DNA of 64,000 bases from assembly GCA_028290285.1 (NCBI GenBank), contig JAQGKD010000003.1:27824-91823 (forward strand), read 5' to 3'. Positions 33,678-42,827 of this stretch are shown in pieces; the first letter of the stretch is position 1, and every line of letters begins with the position of its first letter. Made by a program: the position numbers and the translations under genes. The stretch is from Hyphomicrobiales bacterium. GTDB lineage: Bacteria; Pseudomonadota; Alphaproteobacteria; Rhizobiales; Beijerinckiaceae. The notes beneath the pieces are model-generated. The model was not told where the DNA came from. It saw only the letters and a list, made by a program, of their open reading frames with translations, and did no database searches.

Positions 33678-34820
33678 ATGACCGATCGCATTCAGGAATT
33701 TCTGCGCCGACGCCGTGACGAAGGCCGTGACACCGGGCCCTGCCTGGTGGTGGACCTCGACGTCGTCCGCGACAACTACACCTCGTTCGCCAAGGCTTTG
33801 CCGGACACGCGCGTTTTCTACGCCGTGAAGGCGAACCCGCAACCGGAGGTGCTCGACCTGCTGGCGCGCCTGGGCTCCTGCTTCGATACGGCCTCGGTGG
33901 TCGAAATCGAGCAGGTGCTGGCGACCGGCTGCTCGCCGGACCGCCTGAGCTTCGGCAACACGATCAAGAAGGAGCGTGACATCGCCCGCGCCTATGCGCT
34001 CGGCGTGCGCCTCTTCGCGGTCGATTGCGAAGCCGAGGTCGAGAAGATCGCCCGCGCCGCTCCCGGCTCGAAGGTGTTCTGCCGCATCCTTTGCGACGGC
34101 GAGGGCGCCGAATGGCCCCTGTCGCGCAAGTTCGGCTGCGTGCCCGAGATGGCCACGAGCGTGCTCGAGCACGCCCATCGCCTCGGCCTGTCGGCCCATG
34201 GCGTGTCCTTCCACGTGGGTTCGCAGCAGCGCAACCCGCGCATGTGGGACGCTGCCCTGCGCGCCTCGGCGACGATCTTCCGGGATCTGGCGGAGCGCGG
34301 CATTCACCTCCAGATGGTCAACCTCGGCGGCGGTTTCCCGACGAAGTACCTGAAGGACGTGCCGGCCGTGAAGGCTTACGGGCAGGCGATCTTCCGCTCG
34401 CTGCGCAAGCACTTCGGCAACCGCATCCCGGAGACGATCATCGAGCCGGGCCGCGGCATGGTGGGCAACGCCGGCGTCATCGAGGCCGAGGTCATCCTCG
34501 TCTCGAAGAAGGCTGCGGACGACAAGGTGAAGTGGGTTTACCTCGACATCGGCAAGTTCAACGGACTGGCCGAGACCATGGACGAGATGATCCGCTACCC
34601 GATCCGCACCGACGTCGACGGCGACGAACGCGAGCCGTGCGTGATCGCAGGCCCCACCTGCGATTCGGTGGACGTGCTGTACGAGAAGGAGCCGTACTGG
34701 CTTCCCGTGAGCCTGGAGGTCGGCGCCAAGGTGCTGATCGACGGGACGGGCGCCTACACGACCACCTACTCGTGCGTCGGCTTCAACGGCTTCCCGCCGC
34801 TTGAGACGCACGTGATCTGA
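33678..34820 (+). CDS. PLP-dependent ornithine decarboxylase (alanine-racemase fold)
   Basis: A 380-residue fold-type III decarboxylase that turns ornithine (perhaps also lysine) into putrescine. The PLP Lys is Lys51 in YAVKANP. Further hallmarks are His179 in SFHVGSQ, the NLGGGFPT phosphate loop, EPGRGMVG (254-262) and the catalytic Cys328-Asp329 in GPTCDSVDVLY that crosses the dimer interface. This is the eukaryote-like type found in alphaproteobacteria, not the large E. coli SpeF. ATG 33678 follows GGGGG at 8 bases; the site is predicted to be masked in the structured leader. A GNAT and homospermidine synthase follow, so the cassette makes putrescine and then homospermidine. Confidence 0.95.
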   Translation: MTDRIQEFLRRRRDEGRDTGPCLVVDLDVVRDNYTSFAKALPDTRVFYAVKANPQPEVLDLLARLGSCFDTASVVEIEQVLATGCSPDRLSFGNTIKKERDIARAYALGVRLFAVDCEAEVEKIARAAPGSKVFCRILCDGEGAEWPLSRKFGCVPEMATSVLEHAHRLGLSAHGVSFHVGSQQRNPRMWDAALRASATIFRDLAERGIHLQMVNLGGGFPTKYLKDVPAVKAYGQAIFRSLRKHFGNRIPETIIEPGRGMVGNAGVIEAEVILVSKKAADDKVKWVYLDIGKFNGLAETMDEMIRYPIRTDVDGDEREPCVIAGPTCDSVDVLYEKEPYWLPVSLEVGAKVLIDGTGAYTTTYSCVGFNGFPPLETHVI

Positions 34821-34851
34821 GGCGGCGAGCCGTATCGCATCGCCTCCGCGT

Positions 34852-34879
34852 TCCCTCTCCCCGTACGCGGGGAGCGGGA
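34852..34879 (+). terminator. hairpin after ornithine decarboxylase
   Basis: CTCCCC (34857-34862) pairs with GGGGAG (34869-34874), extended by TCCC/GGGA outside one mismatch. It lies 31 bp past the stop with no U-run. It may only lower read-through into the GNAT gene. Confidence 0.4.
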
Positions 34880-34968
34880 CAGCCGACAATCGCCAGTCCC
34901 GAACGCCCCAGTCCCGAACGGCCCCTTGTGGGTGCGAGGGTCGCCTGACTGCCTCGATGGAGGGTCGG

Positions 34969-35595
34969 ATGACCTCGATGAACCTTGCGCGCGAAAGCGC
35001 AGCGCCCGCCTTCGCACGCCTGCGGCCTTCGGCCGACGCGGGCGCGAGCCCGTTCGTCCGCGAGGAGACCGCGGGCGACGTCGCGGCGCGCGAGCGCCTG
35101 CTCGACGACGCCTTTGGCGAGGCCCGCTTCGCCAAGACCAGCGAGCGGCTGCGCGCCGGCCGCACGCCTGCGCGCGGGCTGGCGCTGAGCGCCGTCGACG
35201 ACGGCGAGCTGGTCGGCACCGTGCGGCTGTGGAACGTGAACGCCGGCGGCCGCCCCGCCTTGCTGCTGGGTCCCCTCGCGGTGGCCGATTCGCACCGGTC
35301 GCTGGGCGTCGGCGGCGCGCTGATGCGCGCGGCCATCGCGCGCGCGAAGGCGCTGGGCCATGGGGCGATCCTGCTGGTGGGCGACGCGCCCTATTACCGG
35401 CGGTTCGGTTTCGAGCCTGGCTTCACGCAGGCCCTCGACCTGCCGGGACCCGTGGAGCGCGCGCGCTTCCTGGGGCTCGAATTGCGCGAGGGCGCGCTGG
35501 CGGGCGCCTCCGGCATGGTGGCCGCCACGGGTCCGCGCGCCTCGCGGGCCCTGCGCCGCCGCGCGCCCGCGCCGGCCTTCCAGATGGCCGCATAG
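34969..35595 (+). CDS. GNAT-family acetyltransferase (YhbS-like) in the polyamine locus
   Basis: A 208-residue acetyl-CoA-dependent acetyltransferase. The fold reads GTVRLWNVNAGGRPALLLGPLAV, then the CoA loop HRSLGVGGALMRAAIARAKALGHGAI, then GDAPYYRRFGFEPGF, typical of YhbS-type GNATs. ATG 34969 follows GGAGG at 6-7 bases; an ATG at 34957 is also in frame. It lies between ornithine decarboxylase and homospermidine synthase on the same strand. A role in acetylating a polyamine is attractive but unproven. Confidence 0.9.
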   Translation: MTSMNLARESAAPAFARLRPSADAGASPFVREETAGDVAARERLLDDAFGEARFAKTSERLRAGRTPARGLALSAVDDGELVGTVRLWNVNAGGRPALLLGPLAVADSHRSLGVGGALMRAAIARAKALGHGAILLVGDAPYYRRFGFEPGFTQALDLPGPVERARFLGLELREGALAGASGMVAATGPRASRALRRRAPAPAFQMAA

Positions 35596-35703
35596 CGGCT
35601 GCGTTCAACGTTGACCCTGCGGGTCCGGTCTGGTTCATGGCGGCGACATCTCGCCGGTCCATACGCCGGGGCGGACCCGCTGTTTTCATATCAGGAGACG
35701 AAC

Positions 35704-37179
35704 ATGACTGACTGGCCCGTGCATGGCCGCATCGACGGCCCGATCGTGATGATCGGCTTCGGCTCCATCGGCAAGGGAACCCTGCCGCTGATCGAACGCC
35801 ATTTCACGTACGACAAGTCGCGGATGGTCATCATCGACCCGAACGATTCCGACCGCGCGTTGGCCGAAAAGCACGGCGTGCGCTTCATCCATTCGCCCGT
35901 CACGCGGGAGAACTACCGCGACCTGCTGACCCCGCTGCTCACCGCCGGGGGCGGCCAGGGCTTCTGCGTCAACGTCTCGGTCGACACGTCCTCGGTGGAC
36001 ATCATGGAATTGTGCCGGGAGATCGGCGCGCTTTACATCGACACCGTGACTGAGCCGTGGGCGGGCTTCTATTTCGACGCCTCGCTGGGCGCCGCCGAGC
36101 GGTCCAACTACGCGCTGCGCGAATCGCTGCTCGCCGCGCGCCGCGCCAATCCGGGCGGCGTCACCGCCGTGTCCACCTGCGGGGCCAATCCCGGCATGGT
36201 GTCGTGGTTCGTCAAGCGCGCGCTGGTCAACCTTGCGGCCGATCTGGGCGACGGCTCGCCTGAGCCGAAGTCGCGCGAGGACTGGGCGCAGCTCGCCCAG
36301 CGCCTGGGCGTGAAGGGCATCCATATCGCCGAGCGCGACACCCAGCGCGCCAAGAACCCCAAGCCCATGCAGACCTTCGTCAACACCTGGTCGGTGGAAG
36401 GCTTCCTGTCCGAGGGCGTGCAGCCGGCGGAACTGGGCTGGGGCACGCACGAAAAGTGGATGCCCGAGAACGCGGGAACGCACGAGACGGGCTGCCAGGC
36501 GGCGATCTACCTGCTGCAGCCGGGCGCCAACACGCGCGTGCGCTCGTGGACCCCGACCGCGCAGGCGCAGTACGGCTTCCTGGTCACGCACAACGAATCG
36601 ATCTCGATCTCGGACTATCTCACCGTGCGCGACGCGGCGGGCGAGCCCGTGTACCGGCCGACGTGCCATTACGCCTATCATCCCTGCAACGACGCGGTGC
36701 TGTCGCTGCATGAACTTTTCGGCCAGAGCGGACGCGTTCAGGAGACGCAGCACATTCTGGACGAGAACGAGATCGTGGACGGCATCGACGAGCTTGGCGT
36801 GCTGCTCTACGGCCACGGCAAGAACGCCTACTGGTTCGGCTCGCAGCTCTCGATCGAGGAGACGCGCCGCATCGCCCCCTACCAGAACGCCACGGGCCTG
36901 CAGGTCACGTCCGCTGTTCTGGCCGGCATGGTGTGGGCGCTGGAGAACCCGAACGCCGGCATCGTGGAGGCCGACGAACTCGACTTCCGCCGCTGCCTCG
37001 AAGTCCAGACGCCCTACCTTGGCCCGGTGGTGGGCGTGTACACCGACTGGACTCCGCTCGACGGCCGCCCGGGCTTCTTCCCGGAGGACATCGACGAGAG
37101 CGATCCCTGGCAGTTCCGCAACGTGCTGGTGCGCTCGGGCGACATGCCGATCTCCGGCAAGCCGAACCTGGTGAAGTAG
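35704..37179 (+). CDS. hss: homospermidine synthase
   Basis: A 491-residue NAD+-dependent homospermidine synthase, which joins two putrescines to sym-homospermidine with release of ammonia. The N-terminal Rossmann loop is VMIGFGSIGKGTLPLIERHF with acceptor Asp in VIIDPND. Family-typical segments are VSTCGANPGMVSWFVKRAL, WGTHEKWMPENAGTHETG and YGHGKNAYWFGSQLS. The length matches known bacterial enzymes. ATG 35704 follows CAGGAG at 7 bases; upstream frame to 35611 is not coding. It uses the putrescine made by the decarboxylase two genes upstream. Confidence 0.96.
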   Translation: MTDWPVHGRIDGPIVMIGFGSIGKGTLPLIERHFTYDKSRMVIIDPNDSDRALAEKHGVRFIHSPVTRENYRDLLTPLLTAGGGQGFCVNVSVDTSSVDIMELCREIGALYIDTVTEPWAGFYFDASLGAAERSNYALRESLLAARRANPGGVTAVSTCGANPGMVSWFVKRALVNLAADLGDGSPEPKSREDWAQLAQRLGVKGIHIAERDTQRAKNPKPMQTFVNTWSVEGFLSEGVQPAELGWGTHEKWMPENAGTHETGCQAAIYLLQPGANTRVRSWTPTAQAQYGFLVTHNESISISDYLTVRDAAGEPVYRPTCHYAYHPCNDAVLSLHELFGQSGRVQETQHILDENEIVDGIDELGVLLYGHGKNAYWFGSQLSIEETRRIAPYQNATGLQVTSAVLAGMVWALENPNAGIVEADELDFRRCLEVQTPYLGPVVGVYTDWTPLDGRPGFFPEDIDESDPWQFRNVLVRSGDMPISGKPNLVK

Positions 37180-37236
37180 GGCGCGACTTCATCGCTGCGC
37201 CACACGCTCCCCTTTCCCGGACGGGCCAAGCCCGAT

Positions 37237-37304
37237 CCGGGATCCAGGGGCGAACGCTTGCATCTGGCGGCTCTGGATCCCGGGTTCCGCTTCGCGGCCC
37301 GGGA
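37237..37304. repeat. dispersed palindromic repeat (REP-like)
   Basis: CCGGGATCCAG (37237-37247) and CTGGATCCCGG (37273-37283) are perfect complements over a 25-nt loop. A second overlapping hairpin TCCCGGG-N13-CCCGGGA (37278-37304) has an inner CCGC/GCGG. Elements built on CTGGATCCCGGG are a common dispersed repeat style in Hyphomicrobiales. It lies between the convergent hss and corA genes. Confidence 0.7.
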
Positions 37305-37347
37305 ATGTGGGCTGGATTGCAAGAAATGCCGCGGCCGCAGAACTCCT

Positions 37348-38352
37348 CTACAGCCAGCCCTTCTTGCGGAAATACACGAAGGGCAGCAGGCCCATCACGA
37401 CCATCAGCAGCAGCGCGAGCGGATACCCGAAGGTCCATTCCAGCTCCGGCATGTGTTTGAAGTTCATGCCGTAGATCGAGGCGATCAGCGTCGGCGGCAT
37501 GAGGCACACGGCCGCGATGGAGAAGATCTTGATGATCTGGTTCTGCTCGAGGTTGATGAGGCCCAGCGTGGCGTCCAGCAGGAAGGTCACCTTGCTGGAC
37601 AGATAAGTGGAGTGATCCGTCAGCGAGGAGATGTCGCGCTGGATGGAGCGGATGCGCTGGCGCATGTCCTTCACGGCGCGCTTGTCGCCCTCTTCGGCCA
37701 CCGCCGTGTGATAGGTCAGCACCCGCGTCATGCTCACGAGGCTTTCGCGGATCATCGACAGCAGGTCGCCCTCGCGGCCGATGTTGACCAGCACGCCCTG
37801 GAAGTCGCGGCTGCGGCTGGAGCCGCCCTTGTTGGCGTCGCGGAACACTTCGCGCGAGATCGTGTCGATCTTTACGCCCACGCGCTCCATGGCGTCCGCA
37901 ATGCGGTCGATCAGCGCTTCCAGCAGGCTCAGCATGATCTGCTCGCCGTTGCCGCACGGCACCGCGCCGGGCTTCTGCACGCGCGCGTTGAACATCATGA
38001 ACGGGCGCGGCTCGGCGTAGCGCACGGTGACCAGCGTCGCGCCCTTCAGCACGAAGGTGATGGGCGTCACGATCGGCTCGTCGGTGTCGAGATACGCCAC
38101 GGCCGCGATGGTCATGAACTCGCCGCCGTTCTCGCTGTAGAGGCGGGACGACATCTCGATTTCCTGCATCTCCTCCCGGGTGGGGATCGAAACGCCCACC
38201 ACGTTCTCCACGTAGCGGTCCTCGTCCACGCTTGGATTCAGCAGGTCGATCCACGGAATGGCGCCGGGCGGCAGCGGGGGGTTCTCGTCCGCGCCGACGT
38301 GCACGTCATGGGGGGCGAGATGGTCGTTGTGGCGGACGTAGACGCGCAGCAT
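37348..38352 (-). CDS. corA: CorA-family magnesium/metal transporter
   Basis: A 334-residue CorA channel. A large acidic cytoplasmic domain is followed by two C-terminal transmembrane helices, with the selectivity motif GMN in ASIYGMNFKHMPELEW at the end of TM1 and TM2 running to FRKKGWL. It forms pentamers that admit Mg2+ (sometimes Co2+ or Ni2+). ATG 38352 follows GAGG at 9 bases. It converges on hss across the palindromic repeat. Confidence 0.96.
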   Translation of the reverse strand: MLRVYVRHNDHLAPHDVHVGADENPPLPPGAIPWIDLLNPSVDEDRYVENVVGVSIPTREEMQEIEMSSRLYSENGGEFMTIAAVAYLDTDEPIVTPITFVLKGATLVTVRYAEPRPFMMFNARVQKPGAVPCGNGEQIMLSLLEALIDRIADAMERVGVKIDTISREVFRDANKGGSSRSRDFQGVLVNIGREGDLLSMIRESLVSMTRVLTYHTAVAEEGDKRAVKDMRQRIRSIQRDISSLTDHSTYLSSKVTFLLDATLGLINLEQNQIIKIFSIAAVCLMPPTLIASIYGMNFKHMPELEWTFGYPLALLLMVVMGLLPFVYFRKKGWL

Positions 38353-38481
38353 GTGTCAGGTCCTCGCTGCGGGCGCCTGGCTGCGGGCGCGCGGTCGCGG
38401 TGGGATTGTGCGGGACGGCAGGGCGCCATGGGAGCCTTGCGTGCCAGCATCGGTTTGGAAGGTCAATTGAAAAGCCGCAGC

Positions 38482-41400
38482 CTATTCGGCCGCGGCCCTG
38501 GCGGGGGCGTGGAGCGGGGCAAGGCGCGCCCGCAGGGTCTTTTCCGCCGCCTGCGCGTCACGAAGATGACGCTCCTTCACGTGCCCGAATCCCCGGATGC
38601 GCTGCGGCAGCGCGGCCAGCGCGGCGTAGACGTCATGGTTGGCGGGGTCGAGCCCGGCGGCGATCTCGTCCAGCAGCGCTTCGTAGCTCGCCAGGAGCGC
38701 GCGCTCCATGCGCCGCTCCGAGGTGCGGCCGAAGGGATCGAACGGCGTGCCGCGCAGGCCCTTGAGCTTCGCGAGCGCCCGGAAGGCGTGCATCATCCAC
38801 GGCCCGAAGGACATCTTGCGCACAAGGCCCGTGTGCTTGTCGCGCCGCGCCAGCAGCGGCGGCGCCAGATGGAACTCATAGCGCAGCTCGCCCTCGAACG
38901 TCTGCTCGACCTGACGCTGGAACGAGCCGTCCGCATAGAGCCGCGCCACCTCGTACTCGTCCTTCACGGCCATGAGCTTGAACAGGCTGTGGGCGACCGC
39001 TTCCGCAAGGCCGGAGGCGCCGGGCGCGCGCCGCCGCTCCGCGTCGGCCATGCGCGCCACGGCGCCCCGGTAGCGCTGAGCGTATCGCGCGTCCTGATAG
39101 GCGGCGAGAAAATCCGCGCGCCGCTGCACGACGTCGTCCAGCGTCTGCGCCGCGGGCGCCGCCGCCACCGGAAGGGCTGCGCGCGCCGGATCGTGGGCGC
39201 ACGCGCGGCCCAGCTCGAAGGCCGACAGGTTCATGTCCACGGCTTCGCCGTTGAGTTCGATGGCGCGCCGCAGCGCCGCCCGCGACAGCGGCACATGGCC
39301 CTGCTGCCAAGCATAGCCCAGCATGAACATGTTGGCGGCGATGGAATTGCCGAGCGCCGCGACGGCGATGCGCGTCGCGTCCACAAAGGAGACGCGTGCT
39401 CCAGAGGCCGTCTTGACGGCGCGCTTCAGGCGCTCCGCGCCGAGGTCGAAATCGGCGTTGCGGGTGAAGTCGCCCGGATAGATTTCAGCCGTGTTGACCA
39501 CCACGGCGGTCTCGTCCTGCCGGATGGCGCCCAGCACGCGGCTTGAGCCCGTCACCATCAGGTCGCAGCCGAGCACGAGATCGGCGTGCCCCGCGCCGAC
39601 CCGAATGGCGTGAATGTCCTGCGGCGTCGCGGCGAGCTTCACGTGGCTATAGACGGCGCCGCCCTTCTGGGCGAGGCCCGCCATGTCGATCATCCCGCAG
39701 CCCCGGCCTTCCAGGTGCGCCGCCATGCCCAGGATGGCCCCGATGGTCACCACCCCCGTGCCGCCGACGCCGGTGACGAGAATCGCATACGGCAGATGGG
39801 TGAGCGGCCGCAGCGCGGGCTCGGGCGCCAGCGCGTCGGTCTCCGCCGGCCCGCGGGCGGACGGGGAGGGGGACTTCCTGACCTTTGCGCCGTGCACGGT
39901 CACGAAGCTGGGGCAGAAGCCCTCCAGGCACGAGAAATCCTTGTTGCAGCTCGATTGATCGATCGTGCGCTTGCGGCCGAACTCCGTCTCCAGCGGCTGC
40001 ACGGAGACGCAGTTCGACTTCACGCCGCAATCGCCGCAGCCTTCGCACACGAGCGTGTTGATGAGGACGCGCTTGTCGGGATCGGGATACGCGCCGCGCT
40101 TGCGGCGGCGGCGTTTTTCGGCCGCGCACGTCTGGTCGAAAATCAGCACCGTGCAGCCGGGCAGCTCGGCGAGTTCGCGCTGCACGTGGTCGAGTTCCGT
40201 GCGCGCGTGGATCGTCACGCCCTTGGGCCAGTCCTCGCGGGGATCGTACTTGGCCGGTTCGTCCGTGACGACGGCGATGCGCGCCACGCCTTCCGCCGCC
40301 ACCTGACGGGCGAGCCTTGGCGGCGTGAGGCCGTCCTCATGGGGCTGGCCGCCGGTCATCGCCACCGCGTCGTTGAAGAGGATCTTGTAGGTGATGTGCG
40401 TGCCGCTGCCGATGGCCCAGCGCAGCGCCAGCACGCCCGAATGATCGTAGGTGCCGTCGCCGAGATTCTGGAAGACGTGGCCGCGCTTTGAGAACGGCGC
40501 CTCGCCGATCCAGTTGGCGCCCTCGCCCCCCATCTGGGTGAAGCCCTCGGTGGAGCGGTCCATCCACTGCACCATGTAGTGGCAGCCGATGCCCGCGTAG
40601 GCGCGCGCGCCGTCGGGGACGACGGTGGACGAATTGTGCGGGCACCCGGAGCAGAACCAGGGCGTGCGCTGCGCGGAGTCGGGCATGAGCGCCAGCCGTT
40701 TCTGCGCGCCCTTGAGAGTCGCCACGCGCGCCGCAAGGCCGCTGTCGTCGTGCAGGCGCAGCAGGCGTTCGCCGATCGCGATCGCGACGTCGTTGGCGTC
40801 GAGCGCGCCCTTCACGGGAAAGAGCCAGCGGTCCTCCTCGTCCTTCTTGCCGACGACGACCGGCGGGTTCGGCGTCCCGTACAATTCCTCGCGCACCTGC
40901 ACTTCAATGAGCGCGCGCTTCTCCTCGACGCAGATGATCATGTCGAGGCCGCGCGCGAAGTCCTTCAGTCCCTCCGGTTCGATGGGCCATGGGCACGCCA
41001 CCTTGTAGAGCCGCAGGCCGAGGTCGTTGGCGCGCGCCTCGTCGACGCCCAGATCGTCCAGCGCCTGCCGCACGTCGAGATAGGACTTGCCGGTGGTGAC
41101 GACGCCGATCTTCGCGTCCGGGCCGCCGGACGTGACGATGCGGTCCAGCCTGTTGGCGCGCAGCCACGCCACGACGGCGTCGCGCTTGTAGTCCTGCAGG
41201 CGCGCCTCCTGCGCCAGCACGGGATCGCGCGGGCGGATGTTCAGGCCTCCTTCGGGCAGCGCGAAGTCCGCGGGCGTCACGGGCGCCACGCGGTCGAGCG
41301 CCGCGTCGATGGAGGCGGTGGATTCCACCGTGTCCTTCACGGCCTTCAGTCCCACCCACACGCCCGCGTAGCGGCTGAGCGCCCACCCGTAGAGGCCGTA

Positions 41401-42006
41401 GTCGAGTATTTCCTGCACGCCCGCGGGGTTCAGCACCGGCATCATCACGTCCACGAAGTGAAACTCGGACTGGTGCGCGGTGGTGGAGGACTCGGCCGTG
41501 TGGTCGTCGCCCATGATGGCGACGACGCCGCCATGGGGGGACGTGCCGGCGAGGTTGGCGTGGCGGAACACGTCGCCGGAACGGTCGACGCCCGGCCCCT
41601 TGCCGTACCAGAGGCAGAACACGCCGTCGTAGCGCCCCTCGCCGCGCATCTCGGCCTGCTGCGCGCCCCACACGGCGGTGGCCGCCAGCTCCTCGTTAAG
41701 TGCGGGCTTGAAGACGACGTCGTGCGCCGACAGGGGCGTCCTGGCTTTGGCCATCTGCTGGTCGAGCCCGCCAAGCGGGGAGCCGCGATAGCCGGTGACG
41801 AAGCCCGCCGTGTCGAGGCCCGCGCGACGGTCGCGCTCCTTCTGCATCAGCATGAGGCGCACGATGGCCTGCGAGCCGGAGACGAAGATGCGGGTGCGGG
41901 AGAGGTCGTACTTGTCGGACAGGCTGAGATTCCCCAAGCCCGGCGCGATGCTGTGGCGGGCCGGGACGTCCTCCCGTGACGCGCGGTCCATGCTGCGGTC
42001 CGACAT
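38482..42006 (-). CDS. indolepyruvate ferredoxin oxidoreductase, fused subunits
   Basis: A 1174-residue fused enzyme that oxidatively decarboxylates aryl-pyruvates to acyl-CoA. The N-terminal half is the alpha-type pyrimidine and TPP unit: GYRGSPLGGLDQQM, ending with FCSGCPHNSST, GIGCHY and GDGTYDHSG that hold TPP-Mg2+. Two clusters follow, CEGCGDCGVKSNC and CNKDFSCLEGFCP, predicted to bind [4Fe-4S]. The gamma domain starts ILVTGVGGTGVVTIGAILGMAAHLEG. This is the aerobic, single-chain type common in Proteobacteria, used in aromatic amino-acid breakdown. ATG 42006 follows GGAGG. A longer frame to 42471 is not coding and overlaps the divergent gene. Confidence 0.95.
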   Translation of the reverse strand: MSDRSMDRASREDVPARHSIAPGLGNLSLSDKYDLSRTRIFVSGSQAIVRLMLMQKERDRRAGLDTAGFVTGYRGSPLGGLDQQMAKARTPLSAHDVVFKPALNEELAATAVWGAQQAEMRGEGRYDGVFCLWYGKGPGVDRSGDVFRHANLAGTSPHGGVVAIMGDDHTAESSTTAHQSEFHFVDVMMPVLNPAGVQEILDYGLYGWALSRYAGVWVGLKAVKDTVESTASIDAALDRVAPVTPADFALPEGGLNIRPRDPVLAQEARLQDYKRDAVVAWLRANRLDRIVTSGGPDAKIGVVTTGKSYLDVRQALDDLGVDEARANDLGLRLYKVACPWPIEPEGLKDFARGLDMIICVEEKRALIEVQVREELYGTPNPPVVVGKKDEEDRWLFPVKGALDANDVAIAIGERLLRLHDDSGLAARVATLKGAQKRLALMPDSAQRTPWFCSGCPHNSSTVVPDGARAYAGIGCHYMVQWMDRSTEGFTQMGGEGANWIGEAPFSKRGHVFQNLGDGTYDHSGVLALRWAIGSGTHITYKILFNDAVAMTGGQPHEDGLTPPRLARQVAAEGVARIAVVTDEPAKYDPREDWPKGVTIHARTELDHVQRELAELPGCTVLIFDQTCAAEKRRRRKRGAYPDPDKRVLINTLVCEGCGDCGVKSNCVSVQPLETEFGRKRTIDQSSCNKDFSCLEGFCPSFVTVHGAKVRKSPSPSARGPAETDALAPEPALRPLTHLPYAILVTGVGGTGVVTIGAILGMAAHLEGRGCGMIDMAGLAQKGGAVYSHVKLAATPQDIHAIRVGAGHADLVLGCDLMVTGSSRVLGAIRQDETAVVVNTAEIYPGDFTRNADFDLGAERLKRAVKTASGARVSFVDATRIAVAALGNSIAANMFMLGYAWQQGHVPLSRAALRRAIELNGEAVDMNLSAFELGRACAHDPARAALPVAAAPAAQTLDDVVQRRADFLAAYQDARYAQRYRGAVARMADAERRRAPGASGLAEAVAHSLFKLMAVKDEYEVARLYADGSFQRQVEQTFEGELRYEFHLAPPLLARRDKHTGLVRKMSFGPWMMHAFRALAKLKGLRGTPFDPFGRTSERRMERALLASYEALLDEIAAGLDPANHDVYAALAALPQRIRGFGHVKERHLRDAQAAEKTLRARLAPLHAPARAAAE

Positions 42007-42163
42007 TCCTCGCCTCCCGGCGCGGCGCGCGCTCGCTGGCGGCGCCGCTCTTCCATCATATAGGCGCCTTGCGGGAAAACCCCAGCGCCGCGCCGGCGGC
42101 CGCAGCCGCCTTGCTTTGGCCGGGTTTCCCGGGCCACACTCGGCGCCTGAATCGAGGCCATGC

Positions 42164-42814
42164 ATGTTTCCGTCGCGCCTGCTCGCCGCCCTCTCGCTCG
42201 CCGCCGCGCTCGCCCTGCCGGGCGGGGCCGCGCGGGCGCATCCGCACGTGTTCGTGGCGGTGAAGAGCGTGCTGCTGTTCGGGCCCGACGGTAAGATCTC
42301 CGGCGTGCGCCATGCGTGGACGTTCGACGACATGTATTCCGCCTTCGCCACCCAGGGCATGGGCGGCAAGGCCGGCAAGCCGAGCGAGAGCGAGCTGAAG
42401 GAGCTCGCGAAGGTGAACGTCGAGCAGCTCGAAGAGGCCGAGTTCTTCACCGTGCTGCGCGCGGGCGGCAAGAAGGCGGAGTTCGCCCCGGCGACCGACT
42501 ATACGATCACGCTCGACGCCAAGAAGCTGATCACGCTGCATTTCACCGCGCCCCTGAAGGAGCCCGCCAGCGCCGGCAAGGCGGCGGTGCTGCAGGTGTT
42601 CGATCCCAGCTATTTCGTGGCGTTCGATTTCGAAAAGCAGACGCCGGTGACGCTGGGCGCGGCCCCGCAGGGCTGCACGGTCAGCGTTTCGACGCCGCCG
42701 CCTCTGGCCCCCACGGACGCCCAGAAGCTCAACGATTCCGCGGGAACCATGGTGTCCCCGGGGGCCGATTTCGGCATCAAGCTCGCCAGCCGCGCCATCG
42801 TAGCCTGTCCGTGA
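42164..42814 (+). CDS. DUF1007-family periplasmic protein
   Basis: A 216-residue exported protein. A signal peptide ends at GAARA/HPHVF, so the mature protein begins with HPH, a likely metal-binding N-terminus. The core has VRHAWTFDDMYSAFATQG, DAKKLITLHFTAPLKEP and VFDPSYFVAFDFE, matching DUF1007 proteins. ATG 42164 follows GAGG. It is 13 bp upstream of a NicO-type exporter and transcribed with it; this pairing is recurrent, and a role in presenting or sensing Ni/Co in the periplasm is inferred. Confidence 0.9.
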   Translation: MFPSRLLAALSLAAALALPGGAARAHPHVFVAVKSVLLFGPDGKISGVRHAWTFDDMYSAFATQGMGGKAGKPSESELKELAKVNVEQLEEAEFFTVLRAGGKKAEFAPATDYTITLDAKKLITLHFTAPLKEPASAGKAAVLQVFDPSYFVAFDFEKQTPVTLGAAPQGCTVSVSTPPPLAPTDAQKLNDSAGTMVSPGADFGIKLASRAIVACP

Positions 42815-42827
42815 GACGCCGTTCGCC

